DNA of 64,000 bases, taken from NCBI GenBank assembly GCA_946479035.1, contig CAMLDW010000002.1:62001-126000 (forward strand). The letters are read 5' to 3'. The first letter of the stretch is position 1; each line of letters opens with the position of its first letter. Source of the stretch: an uncultured Chthonomonadaceae bacterium (GTDB taxonomy: Bacteria > Armatimonadota > Fimbriimonadia > Fimbriimonadales > Fimbriimonadaceae). The translations under genes were made by a program, and so were the position numbers. Below are positions 24,864-32,451 of this stretch, piece after piece. The notes beneath the pieces were generated by a model. The model ran no database searches. It had not been told where the DNA came from and worked only from the letters and a program-made list of their open reading frames with translations.

Positions 24864-26320
24864 GACTCCCCGCTGCATTCGTCGCTCTATCTCTCGTTTT
24901 CGCCGCCGGTTGTGTGGACCGCCAGGCGCAAGCGCAGGCGAAACAGACCGAGGCGCTGATCAAGGATCCTACGACCTCGGTCGAGACCGTCACCGCGGCC
25001 CCAACCACAGTCGAGGACACGCTCGACGTAACAGGATCGATCCAGACCTCTGACGACGCGAGCGCGACGGCGATCGTCGGCGGACCGATCGTCGCCGTGT
25101 TCGTAAAGGACGGCGACCAGGTCTCAGCGGGCCAGGTCATCGCCAAGCAGGACGACAGCGACTACCAGGCACGCCTTGCTGGCGCGCGGTCGCAGTCGCA
25201 GGCGGCAAAGTCCGCCCTAGACCAGGCGAAGGCGGACGCGGCGATCGGGCCCCTCAAGAGCGCTGCGCAGGTCGCGGCTTCGCAGGCGCGGCTGGACCAG
25301 GCGAACTCGCGCCTGAGCAAGCTGCTCAACGGCGCACGGCCGGAGGAAAAGCAGCAGGCGCAGGCGCAGGTCGACAAGGCTAAGTCGGACATGGAGACCG
25401 CCAAGCTGACGCGCGACCGCACCAAGACGCTCTACGACCAAGGCGCGGTCTCAAAGGCGCAGCTCGAACAGGCGGAGAACGCCTATGTTGCATCGCTCTC
25501 GGGCTACGAGTCTGCCCTCGCCAACCAGCGGCTCGTGCAGAACTCTTCGCGTTACGAGGACATCGCCGCCGCGCAGCAGGACGTGCAGGCGGCCGAGCAG
25601 CAGCTGGCGATCGACCAAGCGAACAAGAGGCTCGACGTGCTCTTCGCACAGCGCGTCGATTCCGCCAGTGCCAACTGGGAAGCTGCGAGACAGAACGAAA
25701 AGCTGGCGCAGATCGCGCTTTCGAACACCGTGATCCGCGCGCCTTTCAGCGGCCGCATCAGCGGCAAGCCGGTGCAGGCCGGCACTTACGCCTCTCCCGG
25801 CGTGCCGATCGCGCGCATCGTCGGCGTCGGCGGCGCCTACTTCGAGGCTGAGGTCCCCGAGTCGCAGATCGTTCTTCTACAGCAAGGCATCACGGTCGAC
25901 GTGACGCTCGACGCGCTTCCGGGGGTCAAGGTGGCGGGCACGCTGGTAGCGGTCAGCCCGCAGGCCACCAGCTCCGGACGCCTCTATTTCGCGCGCGTGC
26001 GTCTGGACTCGGTCCCCACTGGCGTGAGGGCAGGGATGTTTGCGCGCGGCGTTGCGGTTTTGGGCAAGCGGGGCGGCGTGATCCTCTTGCCCTCTGAAGC
26101 GATCATAAAGGACGGGCAGAACGCGCACGTCTTCCTTGCCAACGGCGACAAAGCGAAGCGCGCCGAAGTCAAGCTCGGCGTCACGCGCGACGGAACGACC
26201 GAGGTCATCGGCCTCAATGATGGCGACAAAGTGATCGTGAAGGGCCAGGACGCTCTCGCCGACGGCGCTGCGATCAGTGCCCAAGAGTTCAAGCCGGCGC
26301 CGGCGGATAACAAGGAGTAG
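24860..26320 (+). CDS. RND efflux membrane fusion lipoprotein (HlyD/AcrA family)
   Basis: 486 aa. Lipobox FAAGC (Cys18), a lipoyl-like beta half near 75-100 (VAVFVKDGDQVSAGQVIAK), a long coiled coil of Gln/Ala-rich helices (about 105-275), the second lipoyl half with TVIRAPFSGRISGK, then beta-barrel and membrane-proximal domains. The hairpin is longer than in AcrA, closer to MacA/EmrA lengths. It overlaps tolC by 4 bases and is 3 bases from the RND gene. Confidence 0.9.
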   Translation: MRLPAAFVALSLVFAAGCVDRQAQAQAKQTEALIKDPTTSVETVTAAPTTVEDTLDVTGSIQTSDDASATAIVGGPIVAVFVKDGDQVSAGQVIAKQDDSDYQARLAGARSQSQAAKSALDQAKADAAIGPLKSAAQVAASQARLDQANSRLSKLLNGARPEEKQQAQAQVDKAKSDMETAKLTRDRTKTLYDQGAVSKAQLEQAENAYVASLSGYESALANQRLVQNSSRYEDIAAAQQDVQAAEQQLAIDQANKRLDVLFAQRVDSASANWEAARQNEKLAQIALSNTVIRAPFSGRISGKPVQAGTYASPGVPIARIVGVGGAYFEAEVPESQIVLLQQGITVDVTLDALPGVKVAGTLVAVSPQATSSGRLYFARVRLDSVPTGVRAGMFARGVAVLGKRGGVILLPSEAIIKDGQNAHVFLANGDKAKRAEVKLGVTRDGTTEVIGLNDGDKVIVKGQDALADGAAISAQEFKPAPADNKE

Positions 26321-26323
26321 ACG

Positions 26324-29300
26324 ATGGGCCTCACTAAGATCGCGATCCAGCGGCCAGTCTTCATCCTGATGCTGATGCTGCTCGTCTTGATGATGGGCCG
26401 CGTGGCGTACAAGTCGATGCGGGTTGAAGAGAACCCGGACGTCACGTTCGGCACGATCACAATCTCGACCGCCTATCCTGGCGCGGGTGCGGACGAAGTG
26501 AACAACCTCGTCACGCGCCCGATGGAGGAGGCTGTCTCCGGCGTGGCCAACCTGCTCGAAGTGACGAGCTCTTCGCAGGAGGGCGTCTCTGTGGTCTCGC
26601 TGCAGTTCGAAGTCGGCACGAACATGGACGCGTCGCTCAACGACGTCCGCTCGAAAGTGGACGCCAACGTCGGGCAGCTTCCAAAAGAGGTCGAAAAGCC
26701 GATCGTCGACAAGTTCGACTTTTCGGCCGCGCCCGTGCTGTACCTTTCGCTTCGCAGCGACAGGCTCTCCAACCGCCAGTTGCGCGACCTAGCCGACAAC
26801 GTCCTGAAGGACAGGTTTGCACAGACCAAGGGCGTCGCGAGCGTCGACGTCAGCGGCGGCGAACAGCGCGAGATCCAAGTTCGCGTGAAGAAGGACGCTC
26901 TGCTGCGCTACGGCATCGGCATCCTCGATCTGCAACAGGCCGTGCAGCAGGCCTCGCTCAACGTGCCCGCAGGGCGCGTACAGACAGGCGCCTCGGAGTT
27001 CTCCGTCCGCGTGCTGGGCGAGTTCAAGACGCCCGAAGAGATCGGCGACACGTACATCAGCGTACAGGACCCCGGCCAGAACGGCGCGCGCCACAAGGTG
27101 AAGCTGAGCGACGTGGCGACAGTCGTGGACTCGAACGTCGAACGGCGCAGCTACAGCCGTATGAACGGTTCCGACTCCGTCGTCATCACGGTGACGAAGG
27201 CGAAAGAGGGGAACGCAGTCGAGATCTCGCACGCGATCCTCAAGGACCCCGGGCCGACCGGCAAGACGCTCGTCAAGTCGATGGAGGACCAGTACGGCAT
27301 CCAGTTCATCGTGACGCGCGACGCGAGCAAGCAGATCGAAGAGTCTCTCTTCGACCTGCAGTTCGCGCTCTTCTTCGGCATCGTGCTCGTGACGGCGGTC
27401 GTTTACCTCTTCCTGCACAACCTGCGCGGAACGATGATCGTCGCGATCGCGATCCCGATCTGCCTCTTCGGCGCGATGATCGTGCTGTGGGCGAGCGGGT
27501 TCACGATCAACAACATGACCATGCTGGCGCTCTCGCTGGCGATCGGAGTGCTCGTCGACGACGCGATCGTCATCATCGAGAACATCTACCGTCACTTGAC
27601 GCACGGCGAGGAGCCGGTGGAGGCGGCGATCAACGGACGGATGGAGATCGGCCTGGCCGCGATCGCGATCACGTTGGCCGACGTCGTCGTGTTCGTGCCT
27701 ATCGCGTTCATGGGCGGCGTCGTCGGGCAGTTCTTCCGCGCTCTGGGCATTGGCTTTGCGGTGACCGTGCTCTTCTCGCTGTTCGTCTCGTTCACGGTCA
27801 CGCCGATGCTCGCCTCGCGCTGGTACCGGAAAGGCGAGGACTGGGAGCACCCGACCGGCCGCTTCGCCAACTGGTTCGAGGGGCGCTTCAACGCCTTCCG
27901 CGACCTATATGGCCGTGTCTTGCGCAAGGCGCTCAACCACCGCTGGTACCTATTCGGCGGCGGCTTTACCGCGCTTGTCGCGGTCTTCATGATGATCGGC
28001 GGTAGCTTCGCGCCCAAACTGCCGGACGCGATCAAGTCGGTCGCAGGACTGTTCATGTTCTGCGTGATCATCGGCGTGTCAGTGTTCGTCGGGAACATTT
28101 TTCGCGGGTACATCAAGCCGAAGTACATCCTTCACGGCGCGATGTTTGGCGCGGTGTTCTTGCTCGCGGCCGCGGTCGGTTTCGGGTTTGCTCAGTGGAA
28201 GAAGGAGTCGGTGTTCAAGTTCGCGTTCTTCCCGCCGACGGACGGCGGGCAGGTCTCGGTCAACGTCGAGCTCCCGCCCGGCGCCAGCCTCGAGGAGACG
28301 CGCAAGGTCGTCGAGCGCGTCGAGCAGGTCGTGATGAAGCACCCGGAGTCGCAGTACGTGCTCAGCGAGGTCGGGCGGCGCGGCGGCGGCGGCTTCAGCC
28401 TCGCCAGCCTCGGCACGAACTTCGCGCGCGTCAGCGTCACTCTCTATGACAAGAAGTCGATCACCGATTCGCTCGCTTTCTGGAAAAAGCCGGAGACGCA
28501 CCTGCGCACGGTGAGCGACACGTCCGTCGCCGCAGACATGCTGCAGTCGGTCGGTCGCGTGCCGGGCGCGAAGATCACGGTCAGCACAGGGGGCAGCGTT
28601 GGTTTCGGGCGACCGATCCAGCTCTCGTTCCAGTCGAACGACCGCGATGCGCTGCTCGCGACCGCGGTCGCCGTGCAGGACGGGCTGAACAGCGGCGCGA
28701 TCAAGGGCGTCGTCTCGCCCGAGATCTCCTCCAAGCCCGGCAAGCCGGAGCTGCAGGCGATCCCGGACCGTGTGCGCCTGGGCGACCTCAACCTGACCGT
28801 CGCCTCCGTCGGCGCCGCGATGCGCGTGCTCTATGAAGGCGACATCCAGTCGAAGTTCCGCGTGCTGGGCCGCGAGTACGACATCCGCGTAATGATGGAC
28901 CTTGCGGACCGCAACGACCTCAACCTCGTCTCGCAAGTGCCGGTGACGTTCAAGGACGGCAACCCGATCTACCTCACCGACGTCTCGCACATCGTCCGCG
29001 GGCAGAGCGTGGACAAGATCGACCGCCGCAACCGCGCGCAGGAGGTCCAGGTCTCCGCAGACCTCTTGCCGGGCTATGCCGCAGGCACGGTCAACCTCGA
29101 GATCGAAAAGTGGATGAAGGACAACAACCTCATCCACCAAGGTGTGAACTACCAGCCGCAAGGGCAGGCGAACGTGCAAAACCGCGAGCAGGGGTACCTG
29201 TTCGGCGCGCTCGGGCTCGGCGTCGTGCTCGTCTATATGCTGCTCGCCTCGCTCTACGACAATCTGCTCTATCCGTTCATCATCCAGCTCGCACAGCCGC

Positions 29301-29803
29301 AGGCGCTCGTCGGCGCGATCCTCGCGCTCGTGCTCACCGACAAGACGCTCAACATCGTCGGCATGATCGGCATCATCGCGCTCGTCGGGCTGGTCGGCAA
29401 GAACGCGATCCTGCTTGTCGACTACGCGAACACTCTGCGTGCCAGGGGGTATTCGCGCTTCGAAGCGCTCGTGGAGTCGGGCCGCACGCGGCTGCGCCCG
29501 ATCATGATGACGACCCTCGCCCTCGTGTTCGGCATGCTTCCGGTCGCGCTCGCGATCGGCCGCGGCTCTGAGTTCCGCGAGACGATCGGTATCACGATCA
29601 TCGGCGGCGTGCTGCTCTCGACGGTCCTTACGCTGCTCATCATCCCGTGCTCGTACTCGATCTTCGACGACCTCTCGGAGGCGGTCGGTGGCAAGTTCCG
29701 GCGCTTCACGCGGACGAGGGCGGACGTCAGCGCGTATCGCACGTTTCCGCGCGAAGAAGGGCAGGAAGGGGCGGAAACGCCGACTTCGACCCAGCCAAAG
29801 TGA
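26324..29803 (+). CDS. RND efflux pump, HAE1/AcrB family, enlarged
   Basis: 1159 aa, about 110 longer than typical. Proton-relay pair DD in TM4 (GVLVDDAIVIIENI) and the Lys in TM10 region (LVGKNAILLVDYAN) are present. Near residues 540-625 there are three hydrophobic stretches where one (TM7) is expected, before the porter-domain start FFPPTDGG at about 633. This predicts two extra membrane helices. Substrate unknown. It is the core of a tripartite pump with the two preceding genes. Confidence 0.92.
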   Translation: MGLTKIAIQRPVFILMLMLLVLMMGRVAYKSMRVEENPDVTFGTITISTAYPGAGADEVNNLVTRPMEEAVSGVANLLEVTSSSQEGVSVVSLQFEVGTNMDASLNDVRSKVDANVGQLPKEVEKPIVDKFDFSAAPVLYLSLRSDRLSNRQLRDLADNVLKDRFAQTKGVASVDVSGGEQREIQVRVKKDALLRYGIGILDLQQAVQQASLNVPAGRVQTGASEFSVRVLGEFKTPEEIGDTYISVQDPGQNGARHKVKLSDVATVVDSNVERRSYSRMNGSDSVVITVTKAKEGNAVEISHAILKDPGPTGKTLVKSMEDQYGIQFIVTRDASKQIEESLFDLQFALFFGIVLVTAVVYLFLHNLRGTMIVAIAIPICLFGAMIVLWASGFTINNMTMLALSLAIGVLVDDAIVIIENIYRHLTHGEEPVEAAINGRMEIGLAAIAITLADVVVFVPIAFMGGVVGQFFRALGIGFAVTVLFSLFVSFTVTPMLASRWYRKGEDWEHPTGRFANWFEGRFNAFRDLYGRVLRKALNHRWYLFGGGFTALVAVFMMIGGSFAPKLPDAIKSVAGLFMFCVIIGVSVFVGNIFRGYIKPKYILHGAMFGAVFLLAAAVGFGFAQWKKESVFKFAFFPPTDGGQVSVNVELPPGASLEETRKVVERVEQVVMKHPESQYVLSEVGRRGGGGFSLASLGTNFARVSVTLYDKKSITDSLAFWKKPETHLRTVSDTSVAADMLQSVGRVPGAKITVSTGGSVGFGRPIQLSFQSNDRDALLATAVAVQDGLNSGAIKGVVSPEISSKPGKPELQAIPDRVRLGDLNLTVASVGAAMRVLYEGDIQSKFRVLGREYDIRVMMDLADRNDLNLVSQVPVTFKDGNPIYLTDVSHIVRGQSVDKIDRRNRAQEVQVSADLLPGYAAGTVNLEIEKWMKDNNLIHQGVNYQPQGQANVQNREQGYLFGALGLGVVLVYMLLASLYDNLLYPFIIQLAQPQALVGAILALVLTDKTLNIVGMIGIIALVGLVGKNAILLVDYANTLRARGYSRFEALVESGRTRLRPIMMTTLALVFGMLPVALAIGRGSEFRETIGITIIGGVLLSTVLTLLIIPCSYSIFDDLSEAVGGKFRRFTRTRADVSAYRTFPREEGQEGAETPTSTQPK

Positions 29804-29823
29804 CATTCGGGGCCCGCGTCTAC

Positions 29824-29829
29824 TATCCT
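29824..29829 (+). promoter_or_regulatory. Possible -10 element of metal ATPase gene
   Basis: TATCCT, 8 nt before the ATG at 29838. A GGGGG run also lies there and may serve as ribosome site, so this is weaker than the others. Confidence 0.3.
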
Positions 29830-29837
29830 GGGGGTTG

Positions 29838-31778
29838 ATGGACAGGCGCGTGCAGGTCTGGCTGACGGTCGTGAGCGGTGTGACGCTCGTCGTCAGCTTC
29901 TTCGGGCTCGCCGCCTGGATCCCTTACGTCTCCGTCGCCTGCGGCTCCGTGATCGCGCTCCGCTCTGCGTGGGGCGCGCTGGTCAATCGGCAGATCGACG
30001 TCAACGTCCTGATGATCCTCGCAGCGTACGGCTCGGTCGCGCTCGGACTGACGGTCGAGGCGGCGGTGCTGCTCTTCCTGTTTGCGCTCTCGGGCACTCT
30101 CGAGGAATACGCGATGGCGCGCACGAGGTCCGCCATCGAGGGCCTGATCAAACTGCGCCCAGAGACCGCCATCCTCGTCGTGGACGGCTCTGACAAAAAG
30201 GTGCCGATCGAATCGCTCAAGCTCGGGGACACCGTGCGCGTGCTCCCGTTCAACGCGTTCCCGATCGACGGGACGGTGTTGCAGGGAGAGACGACCGTCG
30301 ACCAGTCCGCAATGACTGGAGAGTCGCACGCGGTGCCGCGCAAGCCCGGCGACGCGGTCCTCGCAGGCACGCAGAACGGCGAAGGGATGCTGCTCGTCAA
30401 AGTGACCGCCGAGCACGGCGGCACGACGCTCGAGAAGATCGTCGCGCTCGTGCGGGACGCGCAGGAGAACAAGGCGAGCGGCGAACGGATCAGCGCCTGG
30501 TTCGGCACGCGCTACACGCTCTTCGTCATCTTCGCCTTCTTCGTCTCGCTGGCTGTGCGGTTCACGATCGGCGAGGACTGGCACCGAGCGACCTACGCGT
30601 CGCTCAGCCTCTTTGTCGCGCTCAGCCCGTGCGCCCTGGTGATCTCCGTGCCGGCCGCGACTCTCAGCGCCCTGGCGTGGGCTGCGCGGCGCGGGATCCT
30701 CGTGCGCGGAGGCGAGTTCATCGAAACGATGGGCAAAGTTGACACCGCAGTGTTCGATAAGACCGGCACGCTGACGGCAGGAAGGCCGCGCCTGGCGCAG
30801 ATCTGCGTCTGCGATACCGTAGTGGCGGCCGTGGCGGGAGGCGGAGTCGAGTGCGCCGAGCGCGACGCCTGCTGGCGCACCGGAGAGGCGATGTCGCGCG
30901 ATTCCCAAGAGATCTTGGCGCTGGCGGCGTCTGCAGAGCAGTACAGCACGCACCCGATCGCACAGGCTGTTGTAGACGCAGCGCAGGCGGAGGGACTGCA
31001 TGTTCCGATCGCAACGGAGCACCATTCGCTCTCGGGCCTTGGCGTCGTGGCGCTCGTCGAAGGCAAGCGCGTGCGCGTCGGCCAGCGACGGTACTTCGAG
31101 CGCGACGGCGGGAGCCTGCCCGAGCACTTCGCAGTTCACGTCGAGGAGATGCAGCACCACGGCATGACGGTCGCGATCGCGGAGTGCGACGGCGAGTACG
31201 CCGCGCTCGGGCTGGAGGACGTCGTGCGGCCCGAAGCGTCGGCAGTCCTGACCGAACTGCGTGAGCTCGGCATCAAGACGCAGCTTATGTTGACGGGCGA
31301 CACCCCACAGACCGCCGCCGCCGTCGCCTCGCGCCTTTCGATCACGGATATGAGGGCCGGGCTCTTGCCGGACGACAAAGAGCGGCTCGTCTCCGGACTG
31401 GTCAAAGGCGGCGCGACCGTGATGATGGTCGGTGACGGGATCAACGATGCGCCAAGCCTAGCTCGCGCGAACGTAGGCGTCGCGATGGGCGGCCTTGGCT
31501 CGGACGTCGCGCTCAATGCAGCCGACGTCGTGCTGATGCAGGACCGGTTGTCGCTGCTGCCCCCGCTCGTACGCCTCGGTCGCCGCACGAACGCGGTGAT
31601 CAAGCAGAACCTCTACTTCGGCACCGGCGTGATCCTCACACTGCTCGTAGGCTCGCTCGTATGGGACGCGTTTTTCGCGAGCAAGAACCTGATCCTGCCG
31701 TTCGCGGTCGTCGGGCACGAGGGCTCGACTGTGATCGTGATCTTGAACGGCCTGCGCCTGTTGCGCGGCGAGCGATAG
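29838..31778 (+). CDS. P1B-4-type metal-exporting ATPase
   Basis: 646 aa. Actuator TGES, phosphorylation DKTGT (about 307), STHP nucleotide motif and GDGIND are intact. Metal-site signatures SPC (about 262) and HEGST (about 627) define subgroup P1B-4, which exports Co, Fe, Ni or Zn; the exact ion cannot be read. No N-terminal metal-binding domain and only about six membrane helices, as usual for this subgroup. A 30-residue insert with three Cys near 325-350 is unusual. It lies 34 bases after the RND gene and may be co-transcribed. Confidence 0.9.
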   Translation: MDRRVQVWLTVVSGVTLVVSFFGLAAWIPYVSVACGSVIALRSAWGALVNRQIDVNVLMILAAYGSVALGLTVEAAVLLFLFALSGTLEEYAMARTRSAIEGLIKLRPETAILVVDGSDKKVPIESLKLGDTVRVLPFNAFPIDGTVLQGETTVDQSAMTGESHAVPRKPGDAVLAGTQNGEGMLLVKVTAEHGGTTLEKIVALVRDAQENKASGERISAWFGTRYTLFVIFAFFVSLAVRFTIGEDWHRATYASLSLFVALSPCALVISVPAATLSALAWAARRGILVRGGEFIETMGKVDTAVFDKTGTLTAGRPRLAQICVCDTVVAAVAGGGVECAERDACWRTGEAMSRDSQEILALAASAEQYSTHPIAQAVVDAAQAEGLHVPIATEHHSLSGLGVVALVEGKRVRVGQRRYFERDGGSLPEHFAVHVEEMQHHGMTVAIAECDGEYAALGLEDVVRPEASAVLTELRELGIKTQLMLTGDTPQTAAAVASRLSITDMRAGLLPDDKERLVSGLVKGGATVMMVGDGINDAPSLARANVGVAMGGLGSDVALNAADVVLMQDRLSLLPPLVRLGRRTNAVIKQNLYFGTGVILTLLVGSLVWDAFFASKNLILPFAVVGHEGSTVIVILNGLRLLRGER

Positions 31779-32402
31779 TCAGTCTGAGAATTCCAAGACG
31801 AGCCTCGGCTGGCGCTCCTTCTCCACGCTGCGCGAAAAGACGTGGTAGAAGGGCCCGTCCGCACCGTTCGGCTGCATCTTGCTCGTGATCGCGATCGCGA
31901 CCGCCTTCTTGCCGTCGAGCGCCTTGCGAAGGTCCGCCTTTCCAGAAAGGAGGTTGATCTCGATCTTGAACGGCTTGCCGTCGGCCGCGGGCACGACGAT
32001 AGTCTTTCCTAGCATCGCGGCGTCGCCCGCCTCGGGCATGTGCTGCGAAAACTGCTCGAACGACCACTTCTTCTCGTCGAAGTTGGGATCGACCAGCCGC
32101 GCTTCGAGCGGGTTGTTCTTCGCGTCGTCCGCCGTGAAGTTCGGGTCCTGCTCATGGAAGAGCACGAGCGTCGCGGACTTCAGCTTGCTCACCGGGTCCT
32201 TGATCGACGAAAGGTCGAACCGCATCATGCTGTACGAGTGCCCGGCCGTGTCCACGTCGCCGACGGAGCTTGTGCCGTCGCCCCACACGCGCAAGAGCGG
32301 GTCGCCCGTCTGGTCGAACGTGTTCGGATACACCCACACGTCGTCGGTCGCATAGAGCGTCGTCGTGCCGAGCAGGGAAGCGAGCGCGAGCGCGGTGAGC
32401 AT
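31779..32402 (-). CDS. Secreted DNRLRE-type domain protein
   Basis: 207 aa. Signal peptide (1-18, ending TLYA), then one beta-sandwich domain similar to DNRLRE/CBM96-type modules: it begins DDVWVYPNTFDQTGDP, has MMRFDLSSI and SATLVLFHEQD, and ends with PRLVLEFSD. Such domains are usually attached to larger surface proteins; here it stands alone. Its stop abuts the stop of the ATPase gene with no gap. TACAAT lies 6 nt before the ATG. Confidence 0.75.
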   Translation of the reverse strand: MLTALALASLLGTTTLYATDDVWVYPNTFDQTGDPLLRVWGDGTSSVGDVDTAGHSYSMMRFDLSSIKDPVSKLKSATLVLFHEQDPNFTADDAKNNPLEARLVDPNFDEKKWSFEQFSQHMPEAGDAAMLGKTIVVPAADGKPFKIEINLLSGKADLRKALDGKKAVAIAITSKMQPNGADGPFYHVFSRSVEKERQPRLVLEFSD

Positions 32403-32408
32403 GCGCCG

Positions 32409-32414
32409 ATTGTA
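32409..32414 (-). promoter_or_regulatory. -10 element of DNRLRE-type gene
   Basis: TACAAT on the minus strand, only 6 nt before the ATG at 32402; leaderless arrangement. Confidence 0.6.
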
Positions 32415-32438
32415 CGCCGGGCCGCGCGGGCGCCCTGC

Positions 32439-32444
32439 CACAAT
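32439..32444 (+). promoter_or_regulatory. -10-like element of mutS2
   Basis: CACAAT, 7 nt before ATG 32452. It overlaps the alternative ATG at 32443, which favours the later start. Confidence 0.4.
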
Positions 32445-32451
32445 GGGACTG

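Noticed and set aside
26789..29806. Long minus-strand frames (353 and 575 codons) opposite the RND gene
   Set aside because: They are antisense to a clear RND protein, have Arg/Asp/His-heavy composition with no domains, and result from high GC content at third positions.
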